A stretch of DNA of 64,000 nt, from positions 186,001 to 250,000 of the forward strand of contig JAJAGP010000755.1 in assembly GCA_025084515.1 (NCBI GenBank), in the 5' to 3' direction. Positions 23,142-34,400 of this stretch are shown piece by piece. Numbering within the stretch: the first letter of the stretch is position 1; each line of letters starts with the position of its first letter. A program made the translations under genes and the position numbers. The notes under the pieces were generated by a model that was not told the origin of the DNA, searched no databases, and saw only the letters and a program-made list of their open reading frames with translations. Source of the DNA: Ancistrus triradiatus (Eukaryota > Chordata > Actinopteri > Siluriformes > Loricariidae).

Positions 23142-23232
23142 TTAAAGCAGAACTTTAGCTTCTTATCTTTGTAGTTGGAGCTGGAATGTAGATAGAATGT
23201 AGACTCTGACCATAATGTTAATGCCCTCTCTA

Positions 23233-23237
<5 letters not shown>
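23142..23237. other. short intronic spacer
   Basis: No feature seen. Confidence 0.5.

Positions 23238-23310
<73 letters not shown>
23238..23310. repeat. (TG)n microsatellite
   Basis: About 36 uninterrupted TG units. Confidence 0.98.
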
Positions 23311-24650
23311 ATTCATACGTCCGTTTTGGCTGAAGGTCTGATCACACACTGGAGGCTCATTAATGGGTTGCCAGCGCAGGCATTTAAGCTTAATGACTCT
23401 TAGCGACATCACACTCACTCTGCATTGGTTTCCTAGTGTTTATGATCCCTTTTTTCTCTCTGTTTGTTTATTACCTCTCTCTTCCTCCTGCCCCTCGTGG
23501 ATTATCGTCCTGCTTTTTATTGCTTTGTGTGTTTTGATTATTGGACTGTTTTTCACTACATTTCTCCGCCTTACCCTCTCTGGTACCTCTGCATGCGCTC
23601 GTCTGTAAAGCTGCGTGTTTTTCACAGCTCCTTGCGTTCGTCTTCGCTCGCTGCCAGTCCTGACAGCGTGGGGGTGAGATCCACTTTGTGCAGCTTCATT
23701 ATCGTGGCAGTGGATCCGGATATTTGGACAGAAACCGAAGGAGGAAAAACAGTGCGTTAATTATTTAAACGACTGTTTGATTGGTGAAGCTGCTGAGATT
23801 TGCTCGAGCTCTGAGCAGACAGAGGACAGAGGGATGGTCGCGAGGGCAGATGGCAAAGATATGGACGCCTTTGCCGAAGGACGGTTGATGCCAAGCGAGT
23901 GGGTGACGGCTCCATCTTGTCTTGACAAATAGCTCGGCTCGGGTTTCTTCTTGCCAACCAGCCGAACTTGGAGGTCCTAGTTTTTTCTGTTCGAGGAAAG
24001 AACGCGCTGACGTCGACGATTCATTTTCAGGCCGCTTCATCATTACTCCATAAGGAAGCATCAGGCTGAAAGTAATTAAATAGACTGGCGCGATAATGGC
24101 AGGCTCGCCGAGCGGGCTGATGTATGAATCTATTTGTTCTGTTCTCTCATTATCGCGTTCCTCTTAGGAAGCTCACAACGCTTCGGGGTTCCTCGGCGGT
24201 GCCACAGAACCACTGCGAGTAAATCACCGAAAAGAAGTCGTCTCCGGCCCTCCTGATTTGCCACCGCGATGGCATTTAAAACGAACTCTCGGATCCTGCC
24301 TCGGTGTTTTGTAAACCAGGTTCGACTTTGTATATCAGATGTCAGTCTTATCTTAGATACGGAGATACTGTCAACATAACAATAGGAAACAGTGTTATTG
24401 ATTCTGGACACAACCACATTCAATATGTCTCCATTTTATGGATGATATTAAAGCTCTCTCTATCGGCCTCTTTAGATATTGATATGATGCTGATAAGTCC
24501 TTCTAATATTCAGAGAGGGCTGGAGTTGCACTGGAGTGTGAAAACAAACACAGCAGAAAAGGTTTCATTCGGAAACAGGCATTAAACGCCAAGGTCGCTA
24601 CTGATTGGCAAAATCACCATCTCTACTGGTTGCCATTGAATTTTAATTAA
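23311..24650. other. intronic DNA with a possible retroelement scrap
   Basis: Mostly unique. At about 24430-24460 one frame reads FMDDIK, which resembles a reverse-transcriptase active-site box, but the flanking residues do not support a family. Confidence 0.35.
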
Positions 24651-24753
24651 GCAATAATACACGAGAGCGGGTGCTGTAACGTGAGATATTGGCACGGGTG
24701 AGTGTCGAGTGCCAGTATCTCACATTAAAGCATGACCTCGGGTGTATTATTGC
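24651..24753. repeat. near-perfect palindrome (hairpin) of ~103 bases
   Basis: The left arm GCAATAATACACGAG...GTGAGATATTGGCAC (24651-24695) pairs with the right arm GTGCCAGTATCTCAC...TGTATTATTGC (24709-24753) around a 13-base loop. It looks like a terminal hairpin of a MITE or similar DNA repeat. A partial copy lies at 25732-25788. Confidence 0.85.
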
Positions 24754-25731
24754 GATTATACCAAAGCTTTGTTATCACTATTTATTGTTCGATTTTAGGT
24801 AAAGAGGATGGAAAAAAGATTTGTTTATCAGCCTTCCGCGAGGTAAAATAGTTCCGTTCTATCGTTACCCCGCGGCTAAGCCCTTCTGTTATTAAAGTCG
24901 AGGAACAGACAATAAACACAAATATATCGATTGGTTAGTTTTAGTTTAATAAAAAAACAGTTTATTTACATTCAGCAAATAAAATGGGTGGGGTTTATAA
25001 GGCAGGCTGTTACTAAGATCCACTATTCTACTGACTGAAGCAAATCAGAGAGAGATCCCGGTGTTCTAACCAAAGTCTAAGATCCGGTTTGATTAGCGAT
25101 TATAAATTTGTATGATGAAGCTCTTAGTTAATCTTATCAGTCCTTATATGTAAGGGCAGAGTTCCAGAGCATCAGCAGCTTCTCTGGGTTAGAGCTGGAC
25201 TTACAGATAACAGACCTGCCAGAGGAACGAAGCTCCGATCAGCCGCGGATGGTGTTTAATGAAAGAGCCGAGTTTAACTCCAGCAAACGACGTCTTTGTG
25301 AGGGATGAAGATGATTCAGAATTTTTATTGATGGGACTAAAACTGATCTTCAGTCTCGTTGCTCTTCAGTCGAGCTGTGAGTCCATTAAGAGCTGGACGT
25401 TTGATTTAAAGGACTGACTTCGTTTCGCTTTTCCAGCTTCCAAATCCTAAAGGTGACAAAGCTTTGGCTGAGGTTGGTCATTAATAACTTCTTCCAAATT
25501 TAAATCGGTTTCAAAACCAATAGATTTTATAAACTAAATATAGCTTTCCTTTCGCCAGTGTTTTACTTGTCATTATAACTTGGTTGCTTTTTGGGGCGGG
25601 CATCGTTGCTAGGTTATTTATCGAGCTTAGAGAGCGTTAGTCAGAGTGCCATTATCTTCTGTAATGTCACAGGGAAAAACATCTCTCAGCCAATCAGATT
25701 GTGGGGTCGGAACTAACTGTGGTATAATCAA
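24754..25731. other. sequence between two hairpin copies, likely one dispersed element
   Basis: CAGCCAATCAGATTG with GGAACTAACTGTGGTATAAT (25689-25727) is a typical junction of a fish DNA repeat. The whole 24651-25788 segment could be one non-autonomous element with hairpin ends. No coding region is visible. Confidence 0.45.
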
Positions 25732-25788
25732 GCAATAATACACTCGAGGCTGGTGCTGTAATGTCAGACGTTGGCACTGGTGTATTGA
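25732..25788. repeat. second (half) copy of the hairpin repeat
   Basis: GCAATAATACACTCGAGGC, GGTGCTGTAATGTCAGACGT and TGGCAC match the left arm of 24651-24753. Only a short return arm (GGTGTATTG) follows. Confidence 0.75.
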
Positions 25789-27171
25789 CCTTCTAAGACC
25801 GCAGCACATCAATGCCAGCTGTGGGTTATGAATCTTGGTCAAGGACCCAACAGTGCCAGCTTGGACCTTGTCATCCATAGCCCTGTAACGCACCAGACGG
25901 TCTCCATCCGTTGGCCTCTACTTTCGGCGTCTCTATCCATAACGGGGTAGAAGTCTCAGGCGTGGCATCTCTACGGGCCGTTTTGTCGAAGGCACAGATG
26001 CCAGGGGCTTCTCCGGGGTTTGGGATGACACTGTGATTAAATGTCGAGCCGTTCCTCCCTGCATTAACCCGGGAGACATCAGCTGAGGAAAATGTGTTCA
26101 TTGATTTGGGGAGGATCCAGGCCTTGTGCTCGGGGCCATCTAAAAGCTGCATTGTTCCTGGAGCGAGACTGCCTGAGGGAGATAACCAGTTATTGCTGCT
26201 GGGCGGTGATTAATGCCCACTCTCTCACCCCCTGCCCGGGCAGTTTTGGGAGGGCAGACGTGTTTCTAAATCGCGCCGACCTCGTTCTGAAGCTGTTTTG
26301 CTCCCATAAACTCGCCGATAGAACGTGGAAGCTCACAGCCGAAGCACTATTTTGGGAGGAGGTCGGGGGAGGAGGAACCTCGGTACGCCTGGACGCTCCA
26401 CCAAATGAGCTGTGGCTATCACAAAGGCAGCAGAAACTGCCCTCTCTGTCCCCTAGAGCCTAGAGGACAATTTCTTGCTTGAGCGCAAGTCTCAGTTGGG
26501 TTAAGGTCGAGTCCGGACCTCGTTTTATTCTTTTTCCTTTTGTCCATTCCGCCGTTGGCATACTCGTGGCTCTTGGTCCTTTAAGCTCCAGCAGATCGCT
26601 CGTTTATTAGAGGATTGAATAAACAGTTCCTTCAGTGATGCTCCTCCAATGTCTGCAGATGGACGGTTGCCGCTCCTCTAGTGGTAGTAGTAGCCCTCTT
26701 GGTGTAGTCTTTGCAGGACGGCCATTACTAGGTAGAGCTACTAAAGGGCCATTGCTATAATTTGGTTAGTCACACTCCTGACTATAATCCTACAAAAACC
26801 CTGACCTTGTGTGAGTGTGCCTAGAAGAATTGAAGCTTTTTTAAAGGCAAATGATGGTCACACTAAAAATTGATTAGATTTGGATTTGTTCATTCACGTT
26901 GCAATATGGATAAACATCAGGAGTCAGCTGTCCACGACAGGCTTAAACCTGCCAAGGGTAAAAAACACTCAACAAACCTTAGAGGAATCTTTCTGGAAAA
27001 AAGGGCCTTATGATGAGAAAAGCAGCAGATGTCGTCCCCAGTTACGTCACGAAAAGCAGGGTGCCAGTTCAGGCGGTTGAGATCACTTTAACGACTTTTT
27101 AACATTTAATAACGACTTTTAGATATTACTTTAGACCAAGTTATACTATATATATATATTAATCTACCACA
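25789..27171. other. intronic DNA, little recognised
   Basis: Contains a SINE scrap at 25823-25875 (AATCTTGGTCAAGGACCCAA). The remainder is unique, with several short open frames lacking domains. Confidence 0.4.
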
Positions 27172-27247
27172 TGGAGGTTTGTGTCCCAATACGTTTGGCC
27201 ACATGTTGGTTTGTGTCCAAATACTTTTGTCCACATGTTGCTTTGTG
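27172..27247 (+). repeat. 32-base minisatellite, array F left part
   Basis: Two to three units with GTGTCCCAATACGTTTGGCC, cut by a SINE. Confidence 0.9.
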
Positions 27248-27413
27248 GACTGTGGTAGCCTAGCGGTTAATGTAAAGCGGTTAATCCCACCTCTGCCAAG
27301 CTGCCACTGTTGGGTCCTTGAGCAAGGCCCTTAACCCACAATTGCTTGGATTGTAAGGCTGTATCAACTGTAAGTTACTCTGGATAAGGCGTCTGCTAAA
27401 TTCTGTAAATGTG
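27248..27413 (+). mobile_element. tRNA-derived SINE inserted in array F
   Basis: Same family as 16756-16954: GACTGTGGTAGCCTAGCGGT, CTTGAGCAAGGCCCTTAACC, TTACTCTGGATAAGGCGTCT. Part of the tRNA-like head (the B-box region) is deleted and replaced by a duplicated AGCGGTTAAT. Confidence 0.88.
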
Positions 27414-27470
27414 ATAATACTTTTGTCCACATGTCGTTTTGTGTCCCAATGCTTTTGTCATATGTGGGTT
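27414..27470 (+). repeat. 32-base minisatellite, array F right part
   Basis: Units resume after the SINE with AATACTTTTGTCCACATG. Confidence 0.9.
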
Positions 27471-27474
27471 TGCC

Positions 27475-27705
27475 AAGTCATCAGATTTATTTCTATGGTG
27501 CTTTTACAGTACAGCACTGTCTCAAAGCAGCTTTACTATTTTAGATTATCTTCTAATATCTAGGGCCAATCCCAAAATGAGCAAGCCTAGCGCGACAGTG
27601 GCAAGGAAAAACTCCCTAAGTGTTATGAGGAAGAAACCTTGGGGGGATAAAGACTCAAAAAGGGACCCAACCTGCTTGGGGGTCGTAGATGATAAATGTA
27701 AGAGT
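27475..27705 (+). repeat. dispersed repeat with the GGCAAGGAAAAACTCCCT signature
   Basis: Same family as 2945-3095, in the same orientation: TGCTTTTACAG, GAGCAAGCCTAG, AGTGGCAAGGAAAAACTCCC, AAAAGGGACCCAACC. Confidence 0.75.
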
Positions 27706-27727
27706 GAAACTAATTTATCTAATCAAG

Positions 27728-27785
27728 TGTCCCAATAGATTTGGCCACGTGTGTGTTTCTGTCCCAATATTTTTGTCTATGTGGC
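27728..27785 (+). repeat. 32-base minisatellite, two units
   Basis: GTGTCCCAATAGATTTGGCC then CTGTCCCAATATTTTTGTC. Confidence 0.85.
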
Positions 27786-28679
27786 CAGGCTGAGTACCAG
27801 CTGAATATTGTGGTAGCAGGATATGGAAATATTCTGAGGCATATTGCACACAGCTCTGCTGAAACTTGAGCTAACTTCAGTCAGTGTCAAACCAAAGCTT
27901 TTTAGTTCACCTGGATGCCAGAGTCCTGCCAGGCATCGTACAAACAGACAGCTGGTGCAGTTTTTTTCTCACACACTTCCACTCACACAGACAGACACAC
28001 ACACAAAGACAGACACACACACACTCACACACACTCTCTCTCAACAAGGCTCGGCATCCGCGGATGGCTGAGAGACCCTTAATGAACGAGCCTATTAGAG
28101 TCCGGCTCTGCTGACGAGCTTTGGAGAGTGTTTGAAATGACACGGGTAATCCATCAGGCCTTGTTTAATTACAGTACACTGCAGAGCGCCTTGATTGCGT
28201 GGATGTAATTGTTTCGAGAAAAGCTCAGTCCAGGCTTCATTAGGCGCTGGATGAAAGGGAGGCTTTCTCACCGTCGCCCCGACCAAACTCTCAGGATCAC
28301 ATGCTCTGTATTAATCGTCCTGTTCTGACGCTTTTTGGGATGAATTTCGGAGTTGAGCTTTATCTCCTGTACCTATATTTCCTTTAAATCCCTTCCCGAT
28401 CCGTGTGCATCCCGATTGGGTCAGAGACAAGCCTTACATCTTTATCTCATCCCTTCCCTCCGCAGCGTTCCTCCTCCGCCGTTTCCATGTGGCACCGATA
28501 AGATCTCTGAGGAGACGCCAGAAGCAAACACTGAGATGATTTGATTCAGTCTGTTCTAGCAGGACTTTATTTTTTATTCCTGTGCTCGCTCGTCACGGAA
28601 TTTAATGATAATCACTTACGTTGTGCTTAAATTCAGTGTCATCGTAAAACATCGATTAATCAGTCGCTGGTTGAGGTAA
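27786..28679. other. intronic DNA with a CA-rich microsatellite
   Basis: A CACA/CAGA-rich tract lies at 27971-28044. The rest is unique with no gene seen. Confidence 0.45.
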
Positions 28680-29443
28680 CAGTTTGTGTCCCAATACTTT
28701 TTATCACATGTGGGGTTTGTGTCCCAATACCTTTTGACACATGTGGTTTGTGTTCCCATACTTTTGACCACATGTGGGTTTTGTGTCCCAATACTTTTGA
28801 CCACATGTGGGTTTGTGTCCATTAATACTTTTGACCACATGTGGGTTTGTGTCCGAATACCTTTATGTACATGTGGGTGTGTGGTCCCAATTACTTTTGA
28901 CCACATGTGGGTTTGTGTCCTAATACTTTTGACCACATGTGAGTTCGGGTCCCAATAATTTTATTTACATGTGGGTTTGTGTTCCCAATACTTTTGTCCC
29001 ATGTGGGGTTTGTGTCCCAATACTTTTGTCCACATGTGGGTTTGTGTGTTCCCAATACTTTTGACACACATGGTGGGTTTGTGTCCTAATACTTTATTTT
29101 ACATGTGGGTTTGTGTCCCAATTACTTTTGACCACATGTGGGTTTGTGTCCCATTACTTTTATTTACATGTGGATTTGTGTCCCAATACTTTTGACCACA
29201 TGTGGGTTTGTGTCCCAATACTTTTGGCCACATGTGGGTTTGTGTCCCAATACTTTTTGCCACATGTTGGTTTGTGTCCTAATACTTTTATTTACATGTG
29301 GGTTTGTGTCCCAGTACGTTTGGACACGTGGGTTTGTGTGCCAATACTTTTATTTACATGTGGGTTTGTGTGCCAATACTTTTGACCACATGTGGGTTTT
29401 GTCCCAATACTTTGACCACATGTGGGTTTGTGTCCCATTACTT
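28680..29443 (+). repeat. 32-base minisatellite, array G
   Basis: About 24 units. Here many units read TTTGACCACATGTGGGTTTG, and a subset has TTTATTTACATG, so this array has its own variants. Confidence 0.95.
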
Positions 29444-29917
29444 CCATCAACGATGCAGTTACAAAGATTCGATTTTAAAAAGAGCCTACTCCCTGACTGA
29501 ACTTTAAAATGGTCCAGGAATGGAAACGCAACTCCAGAACTGACAGACTGTACCTCACCAGAGTAGCTCGGTTGGTGGAGCTCCAGTGTGATTCCTGCAT
29601 GGAGAGGTCTGTCGGTTCCAGAGTAGCTTTTCCGTATCTGGCACCGTGGTGAAGTGTTTTATAATAAAGGGATTAACTGAGAGCTTGGCAGATATTTGTG
29701 AATGTTTTGACATGTTTTGTCTATTTTCCTAAAGAGAAGTTATATAGCCTCTGTATGGAACAAACTGAAATATGACACATTTCAAATTTTAATGATTGTG
29801 GTTTAGACAAAGCAAATTGGAAACACAATTTAGCCTGTGGAAAAGTTTCTAGATGATCCAGGAGTGTTTTGTGTGAGGTCTCAGAGTGTGGGGACTCTGG
29901 ACACCTGCACATGGGCA
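29444..29917. other. spacer between arrays of opposite orientation
   Basis: Unique-looking, nothing recognised. Confidence 0.45.
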
Positions 29918-30262
29918 AAAATATTAGGACGCAAGTATTAGGACGCAAACCAGTCTGTGGCCAAAAGTATTAAGACGCTAGCCAACCTGTGGCCAAAAGT
30001 ATTAGGACACAAACTCGCTTTTGGCCAAAAGTATTAGGATGCTACCCACATGTGGCCAAAAGTATTAGGACGCAAACCCAGATGTGGCCAAAAGTGTTAG
30101 GACGCAATCCTCTTTGTAGCCAAAATATTAGGTTGTAAACCCACTTGTCGCCAAAAGTATTAGGACGCAACCCACATGTGGCCGAAAGTATTAGGTTGTA
30201 AACCTGCTTGTGGCCAAAAGTATTAGGATGCAAACCCGCTTACGGCCAAAAGTATTAGGACA
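29918..30262 (-). repeat. 32-base minisatellite, array H, inverted
   Basis: Units read GGCCAAAAGTATTAGGACGC followed by AAACCCACATGT, which is the reverse complement of the other arrays with a diagnostic CCTAA for CCCAA change. About 11 units. Confidence 0.95.
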
Positions 30263-30562
30263 TAATACTATCATGCTTAGACCGGTGCACCATCCAAGCA
30301 CCATATGTTTCCACTAATTTGTTAAAGGTCATCAAAAGGTGCAGAAAAATATCAGGGAATAAGTACTTTAAGTAAGCGTGTGACTCCAACTTCGGTATTT
30401 CCCATTCCTCATTTATTATTCTGCCTGAAAAAAAACGGTGTTGGAAACCATTTCTGAAGCTGTCAGTCAGAGGGCTGGGCTACGAAAAAGAGCTGCGTTT
30501 TGACACAGCTTGTACCCAGACGGTGGAGAAACCACTGGCCTCATTATCGTGGCTCCCTACAG
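30263..30562. other. intronic DNA, nothing recognised
   Basis: No feature apart from the approach to the exon-like cassette at 30563. Confidence 0.4.
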
Positions 30563-30625
30563 ATGTGCATGCAGAACGCCGGTCACAGCCCGGTGCAAAA
30601 CCTTACACTAATTGTGCAGGAGAAG
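30563..30625 (+). other. exon-like 63-base cassette (hypothetical)
   Basis: Flanked by CTCCCTACAG (ending 30562) and GTGAGT (from 30626), open for 21 codons starting MCMQNAGHS. It lies in a phase-0 intron, so inclusion would keep the nkain2 frame. The residues do not match the NKAIN proteins I know, and insertion would fall inside the last membrane segment. It may be chance. Confidence 0.2.
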
Positions 30626-30951
30626 GTGAGTCACATCCAGCATGTGTCAGTACAGCACGACTGTCATCATCCACCGGCATCGACTCGGCTCCGGCGCGCT
30701 CCCACCGCGGGCCCTTCAGAGCCCCGTCTGGAGTCTCGGGTCCGTTTGATGACCTTCCCTTCTTCTCGTTGCTTTCTCGAGGAGCACGGGGAGGAGATGA
30801 TTGACAGCAGGTCTGATATCGTCGGCGAGGGGGGTTGAGGGGGAGCAGGCGGAGAGGTGGGCCTCTATTTTTGAAACAGTACAAGATGAGAGGGCTTTCT
30901 TCCCTGGCTTTAATCATCTGAACTGCTGGAGTAATCAGAGCTGCGAGAGCT

Positions 30952-30986
<35 letters not shown>

Positions 30987-31084
30987 TGCTGCTCATTCGC
31001 TCCTGTATCTCTGTCTCACATAATGATTTACAGAATAACTGAACATTGTACTTTAATTACATCAGTCCGCTTTGCAATTCTAAT
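30626..31084. other. intronic DNA with a (GA)n tract
   Basis: (GA)n at 30952-30976. No gene seen. Confidence 0.5.
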
Positions 31085-32890
31085 AGCGGGTAAGAAATAG
31101 ATGAATGGATGGATGAGGAGATTGGTGGATGAACCGATGGATGGAGAGATAAAGCAGGATTAATGCATACAGAGGCAGATTGTGTAACTGATTGAATGCT
31201 GGTTAAATAGGTTTTTGGATGACCAGAGACAGGGACGGATGGATACATGGATACAGAGATAAATGGGTGGATGGATGAATGGATGGATGGATGGATGGAT
31301 GGATGGATGGAAAGATTGAAATGTAGGTAGATGGATAAATGGGTGAATGGATAGATGGACAAATATTTGGGAGGCTGGATAGGTATTTCCTTGGATATGT
31401 ATATAGGTAGCTTGATAAACAGATGGATGGACAGAAGAACAGACAGATGAATGGATGGATGAGTGGGTAAAAGGGTAGATGGATGGATGGATGGACGGAC
31501 GGACAGACAGACAGACAGATATATGGATAGACAAATGGACTGATGGATGGGTGAATGGATGGATGGAGAGATAGATGGGTGAGTGGGTAAAAGCATAAAT
31601 GGATGGGTGATAGATAGCATGGCTAGTGAAGATAGATAGCATGGGTCAGTGAAAAGAATGACTGATGGGTGGTACGATGGATGGATGAACAGATGGAAGG
31701 ATTGATATGTAGGTAGCTCGATAAGTGGGTAAAAGGGTGGTTGGATGGATGGATAGATGGACAGACAGATGTATGGATGGATCAACAGCTGGATGGAAGG
31801 GTGAATGGATAAATAATTGGATGGATGGATGGACAGATTGGTGAGTGGGTAAATATAGTTTAAAGTATAGATAGATGGGTGGATAGAAGGATGGATAAAC
31901 AAGTGATGAGTGGAAGGATGGATGGATGGATGGATAGGGAGATAGATGGGTGAGTGGGTAAAAGGGTAGATGGATTGATTGATGGACAGACAGACAGATA
32001 TATAGATGGATAAACGGATGGTTGGATGGAAGGAAGGAAGGAAGGATGCCTGGATGGATGGATAAATAGTTGGATAGATGGATGAATAATGGATGAATGA
32101 TGAATGGATGGATAGGCATAGAGTTGGATAGATGGATGGATATATATACAGTATGTAGGTGGATAAATGGATGGATGTAAGGGTGGATAGATAGATAGAT
32201 GGGTGAGTGTGTAAAAGGACAGACGGATATATGGTTGGATGGATGGAATGAACATTTGATATATATGTAGCTGGATAAATGGGTGGATGGATAGATAGAA
32301 GGACAGACAAACAAATAGACAGATGGAGGGGTGAATGGATGGATTGATGGATGTATAAGTAGCTATATAAATGGATGAAGAGTTAGATGGGCGAGTTGGT
32401 AAAAGGATAGATGGATGGATGGATGAATAAATAGATGGATAGATGGATGGATGATAGATAGGATGGATAGAGATGGTACATGGCTCAATGAACAGAATGA
32501 CTGATGGGTGGTACGATGGGTGGATGAATAGATCGAACAATTAATATATACGTAGCTGGATAAATGGATGGATGGGTGAGTGGGTAAAAGGGTGGGTAGA
32601 TGGATGAATGGATAAACAGTTGGCAGACAGACAGATATATGGATGTATAAACATATGGATGGATTGATGGATGAATGAGTAAATAGTTGCATGGATGGAT
32701 GGATGGGTGAATAAATATTTGGATGAATGGAGAAATAGATGGAATAGATGTATGGATGAGTAGACAGATGGATATATGGATGGATAAACAGATGGATGGA
32801 TGGAGAGACATATGAACAGATACACAGATGGATGGATGGATGGATGGAGAGACATATGAACAGATACACAGATGGATGGATGAGTGGTCA
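31085..32890. repeat. 1.8 kb GGAT/GATA-type tetranucleotide block
   Basis: Imperfect ATGG units with interspersed variant words (GTGAGTGGGTAAAAGGGTAG, ACAGACAGACAGATA) that themselves recur every few hundred bases, giving a higher-order pattern. The minus-strand frame at 31057-32310 (His/Pro/Ser/Ile-rich) is a product of the repeat. Confidence 0.95.
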
Positions 32891-33554
32891 TCAAAGTATG
32901 AGTTAAATAATAGTAATGAGCGTTCAAATCCAACCATTAACCCTTTTTTTTGACCAGCTGCCTAAGAGACAGACTCTTTTCTGGGATATGCTCAGGCTCG
33001 TCTTGTAATCTCAGCCTTCCTGCAGATGCGGTTTTGTAGCTGCGGTGTGATTGCGTGATGCTCTGTTTCTCACACTGACACTTTCCTCGAACCCGCGTTT
33101 CCCCACACAAGAGAGATAATCTCCTGGAGGCGTTATGGAACGGCCGTTCCCGTGCCGGGGCTTCTCGAGGTCATGGAAGCAATTATCGCCGAAGATTCGC
33201 TCCAGACTGTACCTGACCTCCCAAACCCGGTCCGTAACCTCGTCCATCCATCTCTCCGCTCATCCTCTTTTTTATTATCAGGATGAGACCCGACTCCGAG
33301 GGAAGCCGACGGATCTGACAGAGCGTCACGATGGACGTCTAACACAACTCTGGCTTTCAGTGTGTTAGCTCATAAAAGCAGCACCTACAGAGGTCATGGG
33401 TCACTCAGCACACCTCAGCAGGAGGGATTATGGAAGGAGAAAAGTTCATTCACATTTTAAAATGGAACCGTGGTTACATCTGATTGGTGAGGACGTTCAG
33501 TCACCATGAGACTTTATAAGCACGGCCGCAAATCAGACAGAAGCTGAGGTGGTA
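32891..33554. other. intronic DNA, nothing recognised
   Basis: Unique sequence. Confidence 0.45.
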
Positions 33555-33770
33555 TGGAAAATGCTAATTAAAAAACTAACTGTGGAATTTTTTACATTTC
33601 TTTTGACTTTTATTTCATTGAAGACAGTATGAACCTGAGTTTTTTTTTTTTCTGGTCTTCCAAACTTCCATTCCTGCATTTCAGGCCTGCAACACATTCC
33701 AAAAAATGTTAGTATGGGGGCAATTTAGGACTAGTGATGACTTAAAAAACTAAATAATGATGTGATTTAG
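33555..33770 (-). repeat. solo terminal repeat of the long-TIR Tc1-like family
   Basis: TTTTGACTTTTATTTCATTG, CATTCCTGCATTTCAGGCC and GCAACACATTCCAAAAAATG match the left end of 22018-23141 in order. Confidence 0.85.
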
Positions 33771-33779
33771 ATTCTATTA

Positions 33780-34047
33780 GATTTATTTTCTTTCTTTCTT
33801 TCATTCTTACTCTTTTTTTTATTCGTTCTTTCTTTCTTTTTCCTTCTTTCTTTTTCCTTCTTTTTTTTCTTTTTTCTTTCTACATCTTCCTTTTTTGCTA
33901 TATTTGGTTTTGTGATTCACTCTTCCAACTATTTAAATATTTATTTCTTTTCCATCTTTCTTTCTTTCTTTTTTTCTTTCTTTCTTTCCTTCTTTTGTCA
34001 TTTCTTTCTTATTTCTTTCTCTCTTTATTTCTTTATTTTTCCTTCCT

Positions 34048-34079
<32 letters not shown>

Positions 34080-34218
34080 GTGTTATTTCTTTCTTAATTC
34101 TTTTTCTTTCTTTTTCCTTCTTTCTTTTAGTTTTTTCTTTCTGTCTGTCTTTCTTTTTTCTGTTTTGTGCTTCACTTTTCCTATATCCACTTTGCTTACT
34201 TAATTCTTTCTTTCTGCA
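33780..34218. repeat. (CTTT)n zone 1
   Basis: Pyrimidine-rich on the + strand with long TTTC runs. Confidence 0.95.
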
Positions 34219-34264
34219 GTTATCACTCTGGGCTTATGTAGGGTTTATGCAGTCCTATAAGCAG

Positions 34265-34400
34265 AACCTTTATATAAAGTGGCTAAACTGGCTCTGGACT
34301 AATCAGAAGATTGTGAGTTTAAATCCTGGCACCACTGGATGCCAGCAGGATGCCACGAGGTTGGCACTGTTGGCCCTTAAGCAAGAATTTCTTGCCTCTC
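34265..34400 (+). mobile_element. diverged tRNA-like SINE fragment
   Basis: GTGGCTAAACTGGCTCTGGA, GTGAGTTTAAATCCTGGCAC (B-box-like) and TTGGCCCTTAAGCAAG are in SINE order. Confidence 0.6.

Noticed and set aside
24430..24460. FMDDIK reading as a LINE reverse-transcriptase active site
   Set aside because: Flanking residues do not follow any reverse-transcriptase pattern and stops are close by.
26092..26463. 123-codon + strand frame and overlapping minus-strand frames
   Set aside because: No domain recognised and no splice context; treated as chance in GC-richer intronic DNA.
31057..32310. 417-codon minus-strand frame rich in His, Pro, Ser and Ile
   Set aside because: It is a translation of GGAT-type simple repeats; alternative frames are open as well.
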